A stretch of 64,000 bases of DNA, taken from positions 1 to 64,000 of the forward strand of contig CAIOYD010000044.1 in assembly GCA_903862415.1 (NCBI GenBank), written 5' to 3'. A model generated the notes under the pieces. The model worked only from the letters and a program-made list of their open reading frames with translations, ran no database searches and was not told the DNA's origin. Each line of letters begins with the position of its first letter. The first letter of the stretch is position 1. The position numbers were made by a program, and so were the translations under genes. The DNA comes from an uncultured Oxalobacteraceae bacterium (GTDB lineage: Bacteria > Pseudomonadota > Gammaproteobacteria > Burkholderiales > Burkholderiaceae_D). Below, in pieces: positions 57,537 through 64,000 of this stretch.

Positions 57537-57559
57537 GGCTGCTCAGGCGGCCTTTTTTT
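57537..57559 (+). terminator. Terminator-like hairpin just upstream of ntrB
   Basis: GGCTGC (57537-57542), the loop TCAG and GCGGCC (57547-57552) pair as six base pairs with one G:U, followed by seven T. It ends 10 bases before the ntrB ATG, so transcripts from upstream would be partly stopped and ntrBC may depend on readthrough. Confidence 0.65.
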
Positions 57560-57569
57560 ATGGTGGATC

Positions 57570-58637
57570 ATGGATAATGCCTCTCTGGCTGGACTGGATT
57601 TATTGACCTCGAGCGTGGTGGTGCTCGATGCTCAGGGTGGAATTCGTTATGCCAATGCGGCGGCGGAAGATTTGTTTAAAACCTCGCTGAGGTCGCTCTC
57701 GAATCACAAGCTGGCCGATCTGTTTGTCAATGGGCAGGAATTGCAGAACCTCTTTGATCAGGCCATGGACTATCAATTTGCCGACAAACGTCAGGATTTG
57801 ATTCTCGAACGTGCCGGTCATGAGCCGCTGCAGGTGCATACTATTTTTACCGTGCTCGACAATCCGGACATGCCGGTGTTGATTGAAATGCGTGAAAACG
57901 TGCAGCAAATCAAACAGGATCGCGAAGAGCGCATGCTCGATCATAGCCAGGCGAATAAGGAATTGATCCGCAATCTGGCGCATGAAATCAAAAATCCCCT
58001 CGGCGGTATCCGCGGCGCAGCGCAATTGCTGGAGCTCGAACTGCCGGAGCGCGATGCCAAGGAATTGCGCGAATATACCCAGGTCATCATTAAGGAGGCC
58101 GACCGGCTGCAAACCCTGGTCGACCGTTTGCTGGCACCGCACAGGCTGCCACATAATGTGGGCGATGTGAATATACACGAGGTGTGTGAGCGCGTGCGCA
58201 GTCTGATGGTGGCAGAATTTCCCCGTGGACTGACGCTGGAACGGGATTATGACTTGTCGATTCCCGATTTCCGTGGCGATCTGGAGCAGCTCATTCAGAG
58301 TGTGTTAAATATTGCTCATAATGCCGCACAGGCATTGGCCGAACGGATTGAGGTCGGTGATGCCAGGCTGATTTTCAAGACCAGAATCATGCGTCAGGTG
58401 ACGATTGCCAAAGTGCGCTACAGGCTGGCATTAGACTTGCATATCATTGACAATGGACCGGGTATCCCGTCGGACATTGTTGATCGTATCTTTTTTCCCT
58501 TAGTCTCTGGTCGCGAAGGCGGCAGCGGTTTGGGCCTGACACTGGCGCAAACTTTTGTACAGCAGCATCTTGGGGTAATTGAATGTGATAGCCGGCCGGG
58601 TACTACGGATTTTAGAATTTTGATTCCGCTTCCTTAA
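57570..58637 (+). CDS. ntrB: Nitrogen regulation sensor kinase NtrB
   Basis: 355 residues from the ATG at 57570 (MDNASLAGLDLLTSSVVVLD); the frame is open 15 codons further but crosses the hairpin. A PAS domain spans about 10-115. The H-box NLAHEIKNPLGGIRGAAQLLELE contains the phosphorylated His near residue 137. The HATPase domain shows an N-box (LNIAHNAAQAL), G1 HIIDNGPGIPSDI and G2 GREGGSGLGLTLAQ. It has no transmembrane helices. NtrB phosphorylates NtrC under nitrogen limitation and dephosphorylates it when PII (GlnB) binds. It is followed by ntrC after 21 bases. Confidence 0.96.
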   Translation: MDNASLAGLDLLTSSVVVLDAQGGIRYANAAAEDLFKTSLRSLSNHKLADLFVNGQELQNLFDQAMDYQFADKRQDLILERAGHEPLQVHTIFTVLDNPDMPVLIEMRENVQQIKQDREERMLDHSQANKELIRNLAHEIKNPLGGIRGAAQLLELELPERDAKELREYTQVIIKEADRLQTLVDRLLAPHRLPHNVGDVNIHEVCERVRSLMVAEFPRGLTLERDYDLSIPDFRGDLEQLIQSVLNIAHNAAQALAERIEVGDARLIFKTRIMRQVTIAKVRYRLALDLHIIDNGPGIPSDIVDRIFFPLVSGREGGSGLGLTLAQTFVQQHLGVIECDSRPGTTDFRILIPLP

Positions 58638-58658
58638 GCCTGTACCACAGGCTAGAAA

Positions 58659-60122
58659 ATGACTATGAAACCAATTTGGTTAGTTGATGACGATGAGTCG
58701 ATACGTTGGGTGCTGGAAAAAGCGTTGGCCCGACAAAATCTGGTGACCCGCAGCTTTAGTAATGCCCGTGATGCCCTGACTGCACTCGAGACCGAAGCAC
58801 CTCAGGTGCTGGTGTCCGATATCCGCATGCACGGTATTTCCGGTCTGACCCTGCTGCAAAAGGTCAAGGAATTGCATCCCGGCCTGCCGGTGATTGTGAT
58901 GACGGCATTTTCCGACCTGGATTCGGCCGTGGCCGCGTTTCAGGGTGGTGCGTTTGATTATCTGGCCAAGCCGTTTGATCTGGATAAGGCGATTGAATTG
59001 ATTCGTCGCGCGCTCGAAGAAAGTCTGCGTGAAATCAATGTCGAACAGGTGTCGTCGGAAACGCCTGAAATTCTTGGTCAGGCCGCAGCTATGCAGGATG
59101 TGTTCCGGGCAATTGGTCGTCTGGCGCAATCGAATGTTACCGTACTCATTACCGGCGAATCCGGTACCGGTAAAGAACTGGTGGCGCGGGCACTGCACAA
59201 ACACAGTCCACGCTCGCAGCAACCGATGATTTCCCTCAATACCGCAGCCATCCCGAAGGATTTGCTCGAATCTGAACTGTTTGGGCACGAACGTGGTGCA
59301 TTCACTGGTGCACAAACTGCCCGTCGTGGCCGTTTTGAGCAGGCTGAAGGCGGCACACTGTTTCTCGATGAAATCGGCGACATGCCATTTGATTTGCAAA
59401 CCCGGTTGTTGCGGGTGCTGTCGGACGGACATTTTTACCGCGTTGGCGGCCATCAGCCGATCAAGTCGAATGTGCGGGTGATTGCGGCAACGCACCAAAA
59501 TCTGGAGCAGCGGGTGGCTCAGGGTTTGTTTCGCGAAGATTTGTATCATCGTTTAAATGTGATCCGATTGCGCATTCCGAGTTTGCGCGAACGGCGGGAT
59601 GACATTCCTATTTTGACCCGCCATTTTTTGTCGCAAAGCGCCGTGCAGTTAGGAGTGGAAAGCAAACGCATGAGCGAATCGGCGATGCATTTTTTGAGCC
59701 AGCTGAGCTTGCCCGGTAATGTCCGTCAACTGGAAAATTTGTGTAACTGGATCGTGGTCATGGCCCCGGGGCAAACTGTGGAAATCAAGGATTTGCCGCC
59801 GGAATTACTCGAAGCCGCTGATTTGGCTGTGCCTGGCAACGTCAGCAGCGCAGCCGTGTCGTCGGAAGTGGTAACGCAACCAATGCCATCGCCATCTGAT
59901 ACCAACTGGATAGGCTTGCTCGAACGCGAAGCTGCAGGTTTGCTGGAATCGAATCAGCCAGAAATTATGAATGAGCTGGCTAAACAGTTTGAAACCATAC
60001 TGATCAGGTCCGCGCTTAAATTTACCCATGGCAGGAAAAACGAAGCAGCCATCCGCTTAGGCATCGGACGCAATACCATTACCCGCAAACTTGCTGAGTT
60101 GGGTATTGAAAGCAAGGATTAA
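58659..60122 (+). CDS. ntrC: Nitrogen regulation response regulator NtrC
   Basis: 487-residue enhancer-binding activator of sigma-54 promoters. Receiver: WLVDDDESIRWVLEKAL, with the phosphorylated Asp in LVSDIRMHGISG (about residue 54). AAA+ domain: Walker A ITGESGTGKELVARALH, the sigma-54-contacting loop ERGAFTGAQ and Walker B GGTLFLDEIGDMP. C-terminal Fis-type helix-turn-helix: LKFTHGRKNEAAIRLGIGRNTITRKLAELGIE. A second in-frame ATG two codons in (58665) is possible. It would act on the NtrC site and sigma-54 promoter of glnA 3 kb upstream. A hairpin terminator follows. Confidence 0.97.
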   Translation: MTMKPIWLVDDDESIRWVLEKALARQNLVTRSFSNARDALTALETEAPQVLVSDIRMHGISGLTLLQKVKELHPGLPVIVMTAFSDLDSAVAAFQGGAFDYLAKPFDLDKAIELIRRALEESLREINVEQVSSETPEILGQAAAMQDVFRAIGRLAQSNVTVLITGESGTGKELVARALHKHSPRSQQPMISLNTAAIPKDLLESELFGHERGAFTGAQTARRGRFEQAEGGTLFLDEIGDMPFDLQTRLLRVLSDGHFYRVGGHQPIKSNVRVIAATHQNLEQRVAQGLFREDLYHRLNVIRLRIPSLRERRDDIPILTRHFLSQSAVQLGVESKRMSESAMHFLSQLSLPGNVRQLENLCNWIVVMAPGQTVEIKDLPPELLEAADLAVPGNVSSAAVSSEVVTQPMPSPSDTNWIGLLEREAAGLLESNQPEIMNELAKQFETILIRSALKFTHGRKNEAAIRLGIGRNTITRKLAELGIESKD

Positions 60123-60143
60123 TACTGGCTGTTAGCTCCCTTT

Positions 60144-60177
60144 GTCCCGGTCATATCTGGCCGGGACTCTCCCTTTT
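60144..60177 (+). terminator. ntrC terminator
   Basis: GTCCCGG (60144-60150) and CCGGGAC (60161-60167) form a seven-bp stem with a ten-base loop, followed by a CT-rich tract ending in five T. It lies 21 bases after the ntrC stop. The remaining 200 bases to the next gene show no further gene. Confidence 0.75.
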
Positions 60178-60385
60178 TCGCGTTTAAATTGCATCCCCTT
60201 GTTGCAATAGTAATGATTTTGTCCTAAAACCTAAGTCAGGTTGAGATAAGTCCGGAGATAAGTCCATTTGGTCGCCCAATAATTAAATTGATTGTTCGCT
60301 GACCGTGGAGTATTTTGTGTATACACGGTAACAGTTTATTGTCCGGTGACGACTTGCAAAATTTATACTAATAAAGGGGAAAGTT

Positions 60386-61213
60386 ATGAACTTCGACGCG
60401 TTATTTTTACAGCAACATGCCTTGCCTACGATCCCTAAAGTGGTTCAGGAAGTGATCGACAGTTTCAATAATGATCGGGTATCGGTTGAGGAAATCGCTA
60501 AAAAATTAGCTGCGGATCAGGTATTGAGTGCCAAAATTCTGCGTCTGGCCAATTCTTCCTATTATCATGTGTCTCGCAGTATAGGCACGGTGGACGATGC
60601 AGTGCTGATGCTCGGTTTTATGACGGTGCGTACTCTGGTGGTCAGTACCGGTCTGACAAATGGTTTTAAAAGTGTTCCCGGATTTGATTTGAAGAAATTT
60701 TGGCATTACAGCATGCATGCGGCTGTGGTAGCCAAATGGCTGGCCAAACAAAAGAAAACCAACTCCGACTTTGCCTTTACCGTAGGCATGATGCATGCCA
60801 TTGGTCAGTTGGTGATGCATGCGGCCATGCCGGAAGAAATGATGGAAATCGATAAAATTGCCGGTGCACTTGATGCGCGACGGTTTGATGTGGAAAGTAA
60901 TTCGTTTGGCTATAACTTTGCTGATGTCGGTGCTGAACTGGCTGTGCGCTGGAAGTTTCCGGTGGAATTTGCCACCGCCATCCGCTCATTTCCACATCCG
61001 GCCGAGATGGAAAAATTCGATCAGATGGCCGCTATTATCCATCTGGCAGCCTGGCGCGCACGCGCGTTTGAACACAATCTTGGCCCGGATGAATTGCTGG
61101 CAACTTTCCCGGCCGAGGTGGCTGCCAAATTGGGTATTTCCAGCGACACGATGCTTAATGACATGCCCGCTATCAGTGAGTTGAGTGAAGGTCTGGAAAG
61201 TCTGATCAGTTAA
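60386..61213 (+). CDS. HDOD-domain protein
   Basis: 275 residues dominated by an HDOD domain (about 10-200). It starts with LPTIPKVVQEVIDSFNNDRVSVEEIAKKLAADQVLSAKILRLANSS, which is typical, and includes GTVDDAVLMLGFMTVRTLVV and WHYSMHAAVVAKWLA in place of the HD motif of true phosphodiesterases. HDOD proteins bind or relay cyclic-nucleotide or stress signals without known enzymatic activity and often influence chemotaxis, motility or regulatory pathways. It has a GGGGAAAG ribosome site (AAAGGGGAAAG before the ATG). It does not clearly belong to either neighbouring operon. Confidence 0.9.
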   Translation: MNFDALFLQQHALPTIPKVVQEVIDSFNNDRVSVEEIAKKLAADQVLSAKILRLANSSYYHVSRSIGTVDDAVLMLGFMTVRTLVVSTGLTNGFKSVPGFDLKKFWHYSMHAAVVAKWLAKQKKTNSDFAFTVGMMHAIGQLVMHAAMPEEMMEIDKIAGALDARRFDVESNSFGYNFADVGAELAVRWKFPVEFATAIRSFPHPAEMEKFDQMAAIIHLAAWRARAFEHNLGPDELLATFPAEVAAKLGISSDTMLNDMPAISELSEGLESLIS

Positions 61214-61260
61214 TTGCTTATTCGGCACCACATTTTTCTCTGTTTTTTCTCTGTTATCCA

Positions 61261-61302
61261 GACATGTGGCGGTGATTTTTAGGTTAGAATCACCGCCATG
61301 TC
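61261..61302 (+). promoter_or_regulatory. Hairpin enclosing the dnaX start codon
   Basis: GGCGGTGATT (61268-61277) and AATCACCGCC (61288-61297) are a perfect 10-bp inverted repeat. After a two-base bulge, GACAT (61261-61265) pairs with ATGTC (61298-61302), which includes the dnaX ATG. In mRNA the start codon would be base-paired and the weak AGG at 61281-61283 would sit in the loop. A role in translational control is inferred. Confidence 0.55.
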
Positions 61303-63301
61303 ATATCAAGTCCTCGCCCGTAAATACCGCCCCAAAAGTTTTCAGACTTTAGTTGGCCAGGAGCACGTTGTACGTGCACTAACGCATGCTTTGGAACAGC
61401 AGCGACTTCATCACGCCTATTTGTTTACCGGTACTCGCGGGGTGGGTAAAACCACGCTGTCGCGGATTCTGGCCAAATCTCTCAATTGCGAAACCGGCAT
61501 TACCTCGACTCCCTGCGGCATCTGTGATGCCTGTGTGGCTATCGATGCCGGGCGTTTTGTTGATTATATCGAGATGGATGCTGCGTCCAATCGTGGCGTG
61601 GATGAAATGGCGCAGTTACTTGAACAGGCGGTCTATGCCCCGAGCAATGCGCGCTTTAAAGTGTATATGATTGATGAGGTGCATATGCTCACCAATCATG
61701 CGTTTAACTCGATGCTCAAAACGTTGGAAGAGCCACCGGCCTACGTTAAGTTTATTTTAGCCACCACCGATCCGCAAAAAATTCCAGTCACGGTGCTGTC
61801 GCGCTGTTTGCAATTCAATCTCAAGCAAATGCCGTTGCCAGCCATTGTCGGGCATCTCGAAGATATTCTGGGACAGGAACAGATCAGTTTTGAAGTGCCG
61901 GCCTTACGCCTGCTGGCGCAGGGTGCACAGGGTTCGATGCGCGATGCCTTATCGCTGACCGATCAGGCGATTTCCTATGCTGCCGGTTCGGTGACGCTCG
62001 ATGCAGTTCAGGGCATGCTGGGTGCGCTTGATCAAACTTTTTTAATTAAAATTCTGGATGCGCTCGCTGAGCAGGATGGTGCTGCTTTGCTCGCCGTTGC
62101 CGACCAGATGGCCACACGCAGCCTGTCTTATAAAGCGGCGCTGCAAGATCTGGCGACCTTGTTGCATCAGTTGAGTATCGCCCAGCTGGTGCCGGCGGGG
62201 ATTGCGGCTGATTTGCCGGAACGGGCGGAAATTATTCGTTTGGCGGCCCTGTTTGAGCCAGAGCAAATTCAACTGTTTTATCAGATTGCTGTTCATGGTC
62301 GCAATGAATTGGGACTGGCACCGGATGAATATGCCGGCTTCAGTATGACTTTACTGCGCATGCTGGCGTTTCGCCCTTTAAGCAATGACAGCACCGCGAT
62401 GTTATCGGCGCCACCGGCCAAAGCGGCTGGTAATATAAGCAGTCAGGCGCGTGCGGCTGTTGCCGCTAAGCCGACCGCAGTAGCTTCGACAGCGCCGCCA
62501 GTTGCTGCCAGTCCTGTACGTTCAGCACCGGCGATGGTAACGGATGCGGCAGTGAGCAATAATGCCACCGCACCCAAACTCAGTCCGGCGATGGCTGCCT
62601 TAGAAGCTCTCACTGGTCGTCGTGGCGCAGGGCGCAGTCCAGCGGCATCTGCTGCAGTACCTGCCGCTGCACCCGCTTCTGTGCCAGCGGTGCCCGCACC
62701 AACGCCACCATCTTCTACTCCACCATGGGAAGAGCTGGATCAGGCAGAATTTTCCAGCGCGGCTGAAAAAAAAACTGAATTAATTGCCCAGCCTGAAATC
62801 GGTCGTGAAAATCCACCGGAAAAAGCGATCGCAGAAAACGTCATGCCACCGGCGTTTGTACCTCCGGAACTTCCTCCGCCACCATTGGTCGAGGGAGTCA
62901 TGCAGGTCGATGGCAATCTGTGGGATGGCCACTGGCCTGATCTGAGCGCCAAACTACCATTGCGTGGCGTGGCCCAGCAGCTGGCCTTGCAGAGTGAATT
63001 GCTTGGATGTGAAGTTACTCCGCAAGCTATTAACCTGACTTTGCGGGTGCCACTGGAAACCCTGTTGACTGCTGGCAGTGCCGATAAATTGGCGACTGCT
63101 CTGGGCGAATTATTTACCTTGCCGGTCAAGATCACGACAGAAATCGGCGCTGTGCAAAGAACTGCCCATGCTGCTGCTGTGGTTGACCGGGCAGTGCGGC
63201 AGGATGCGGCCGAGGTGGCGATTAAAAGCGATCCGCTGGTGCAAAACTTACTGCGTGACTTTGGTGCCACGATAGTTGCCGGTTCGATCCGGCCGATCTG
63301 A
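61298..63301 (+). CDS. dnaX: DNA polymerase III subunits gamma and tau
   Basis: 667-residue clamp-loader ATPase. Walker A is GTRGVGKTTLSRILAKSL (about 45-62). The zinc-binding Cys cluster is C-x8-C-x2-C-x2-C (CETGITSTPCGICDACVAID). Walker B is KVYMIDEVHML. Sensor 1 and SRC motif: FILATTDPQKIPVTVLSRCLQF. A long Ala/Pro-rich linker (about 370-500) connects to a C-terminal domain, as expected for tau, which binds DnaB and the polymerase. A run of nine A at 62766-62774 followed by TGA in the -1 frame could yield a gamma-like product of about 493 residues. First gene of dnaX-ybaB-recR. Confidence 0.96.
   Translation: MSYQVLARKYRPKSFQTLVGQEHVVRALTHALEQQRLHHAYLFTGTRGVGKTTLSRILAKSLNCETGITSTPCGICDACVAIDAGRFVDYIEMDAASNRGVDEMAQLLEQAVYAPSNARFKVYMIDEVHMLTNHAFNSMLKTLEEPPAYVKFILATTDPQKIPVTVLSRCLQFNLKQMPLPAIVGHLEDILGQEQISFEVPALRLLAQGAQGSMRDALSLTDQAISYAAGSVTLDAVQGMLGALDQTFLIKILDALAEQDGAALLAVADQMATRSLSYKAALQDLATLLHQLSIAQLVPAGIAADLPERAEIIRLAALFEPEQIQLFYQIAVHGRNELGLAPDEYAGFSMTLLRMLAFRPLSNDSTAMLSAPPAKAAGNISSQARAAVAAKPTAVASTAPPVAASPVRSAPAMVTDAAVSNNATAPKLSPAMAALEALTGRRGAGRSPAASAAVPAAAPASVPAVPAPTPPSSTPPWEELDQAEFSSAAEKKTELIAQPEIGRENPPEKAIAENVMPPAFVPPELPPPPLVEGVMQVDGNLWDGHWPDLSAKLPLRGVAQQLALQSELLGCEVTPQAINLTLRVPLETLLTAGSADKLATALGELFTLPVKITTEIGAVQRTAHAAAVVDRAVRQDAAEVAIKSDPLVQNLLRDFGATIVAGSIRPI
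62766..62778 (+). other. Candidate slippage site for a short DnaX form
   Basis: The zero frame reads GAA AAA AAA ACT GAA. An extra A in the transcript, or a -1 ribosomal slip, gives AAA AAC TGA, stopping at 62776-62778. E. coli makes gamma by -1 ribosomal frameshifting and Thermus by transcriptional slippage on a nine-A run (established). No strong downstream stem or upstream Shine-Dalgarno stimulator is visible here. Confidence 0.55.
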
Positions 63302-63354
63302 TATCCGCAAGTGGCTGAACTTATTTTTTATTTTGTAAAGACAGGAGAAATGCA

Positions 63355-63675
63355 ATGATGAAGGGACAATTGGCAGGTTTGATGAAGCAGGCGCAAGCCA
63401 TGCAGGACAATATGAAAAAAGCGCAGGACCAACTCGCACTCATTGAAGTCGAAGGTCAGTCCGGTGCTGGTCTGGTAAAAGTTATCATGACCTGCAAGCA
63501 TGATGTGAAACGCATTACCATCGATCCTTCGCTGTTGGGTGATGATAAAGATATGCTCGAAGATCTGGTGGCCGCTGCCGTCAATGATGCCGTACGCAAG
63601 GCTGAAGCCACTTCCCAGGAAAAAATGTCGGGACTGACTTCCGGTTTGCCACCTGGTTTTAAATTGCCGTTCTGA
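63355..63675 (+). CDS. YbaB/EbfC-family nucleoid-associated protein
   Basis: 106 residues: [43 protein letters not shown], then [12 protein letters not shown], then [37 protein letters not shown]. This is the full YbaB/EbfC signature: a central beta hairpin with flanking helices forming a tweezer-like dimer that binds DNA. An AGGAGAAA ribosome site precedes 63355; an ATG one codon later is also possible. It lies between dnaX (53-base gap) and recR (9 bases), the standard order. Proposed roles are nucleoid organisation and DNA repair. Confidence 0.96.
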   Translation: MMKGQLAGLMKQAQAMQDNMKKAQDQLALIEVEGQSGAGLVKVIMTCKHDVKRITIDPSLLGDDKDMLEDLVAAAVNDAVRKAEATSQEKMSGLTSGLPPGFKLPF

Positions 63676-63684
63676 CGCCATTCA

Positions 63685-64000
63685 ATGAAAAAACCAGCCA
63701 GTTTTGAAGCGTTGGTGGAAGCGTTGCGACGGCTGCCGGGCGTCGGTCCCAAATCGGCACAGCGGATGGCTTATCACCTGTTACAGCATGATCGCGATGG
63801 TCTGAGTTTTCTTGCTCAGGCCTGTAGTGAAGCTGTCACACATATTCATCACTGCGCGCTGTGCAATACCTTCACCGAGCTCGAGGTGTGTGAAATCTGC
63901 ACCGATGCCGCCCGCGACACCGGTGTTCTGTGTATTGTGGAAACGCCGGCTGATTTGCTGATGATAGAACAGACCATGACCTTTAAAGGGTTGTACTTTG
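63685..64000 (+). CDS. recR: Recombination protein RecR (N-terminal part, runs off the window)
   Basis: Starts at the ATG 63685 ([33 protein letters not shown]) and is still open at the window end, giving 105 of about 198 expected residues. The helix-hairpin-helix region is followed by the zinc finger ([20 protein letters not shown], Cys-x2-Cys twice) and the start of the TOPRIM domain ([17 protein letters not shown]). RecR works with RecO/RecF in loading RecA at gaps. Nine bases separate it from ybaB. Confidence 0.95.
   Translation, partial: MKKPASFEALVEALRRLPGVGPKSAQRMAYHLLQHDRDGLSFLAQACSEAVTHIHHCALCNTFTELEVCEICTDAARDTGVLCIVETPADLLMIEQTMTFKGLYF

Noticed and set aside
58680-59549. 289-codon frame antisense to ntrC
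   Set aside because: Shadow frame, Arg/Gln/His-rich composition.
60317-60326. Palindrome GTGTATACAC upstream of the HDOD gene
   Set aside because: Short, single copy, no matching regulator recognised; could be chance.
61214-61297. 4.5S RNA gene (ffs) upstream of dnaX
   Set aside because: The gap is only 84 bases and lacks the conserved SRP RNA loop; only the start-codon hairpin is present.
1-64000. tRNA, rRNA, insertion sequences, CRISPR arrays, prophage genes
   Set aside because: Looked for in the gaps and among the proteins; none recognised by eye. Small RNAs cannot be excluded without a covariance-model search.

Overview
The window reads as chromosome from a betaproteobacterium of the order Burkholderiales, most likely an Oxalobacteraceae-type organism (inference). 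The reasons are the ribF-ileS-lspA-coaBC-dut, glnA-ntrB-ntrC and dnaX-ybaB-recR neighbourhoods, a KynR-type regulator divergent from kynBUA, an intracellular PHB depolymerase whose nucleophile is Cys, and a base composition near 50% GC. I recognise no rRNA, tRNA, insertion sequence, phage or CRISPR array.

Layout. 1-3.7 kb: a minus-strand set of porin, short PstS-like binding protein and chemoreceptor. 3.7-10.8 kb: housekeeping genes (dut, coaBC, lspA, ileS, ribF, rsmE). 10.9-14.2 kb: tryptophan-to-anthranilate genes kynB-kynU-kynA with a divergent Lrp/AsnC regulator. 14.2-20.3 kb: a pseudouridine synthase and the histidine-degradation cluster hutU-hutH-hutD-hutI behind a promoter carrying a HutC-type operator. 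20.3-24.6 kb: topoisomerase IV (parE, parC). 24.9-25.5 kb: an AbrB/PIN toxin-antitoxin pair. 25.6-30.6 kb: a KAS III-type enzyme, a MoxR / acetyltransferase / VWA group and two small cytochromes c.

30.6-41.6 kb is the notable accessory region. One 3140-residue two-module nonribosomal peptide synthetase has an N-terminal formyltransferase and a C-terminal thioester reductase, followed on the same strand by a PAS histidine kinase with a receiver domain. In module 2 an epimerization domain sits inside the adenylation domain, and the specificity core of that adenylation domain is coded by a markedly AT-rich patch. Read by eye, the specificity residues suggest serine then threonine, so a formylated Ser-(D-allo)Thr aldehyde or alcohol is a reasonable but unproven product.

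41.9-51.8 kb: mostly conserved single genes (DUF1841, RutE-like reductase, nth, a soluble RsxB/RnfB-like ferredoxin, phaZ, ferredoxin-NADP reductase, fdxA, 2-hydroxyacid dehydrogenase, ACBP, FKBP, EI24 protein, MoaB/CinA-like protein, rhodanese). 52.0-54.9 kb: a chemoreceptor with five tandem 91-residue HAMP-type repeats, split by a one-base frameshift. 55.3-60.1 kb: nitrogen regulation (glnA behind a sigma-54 promoter and an NtrC site, then ntrB and ntrC). 60.4-64.0 kb: an HDOD protein and dnaX-ybaB-recR. dnaX carries a nine-A run followed at once by a stop in the -1 frame, and its start codon lies in a hairpin. recR runs off the window end.
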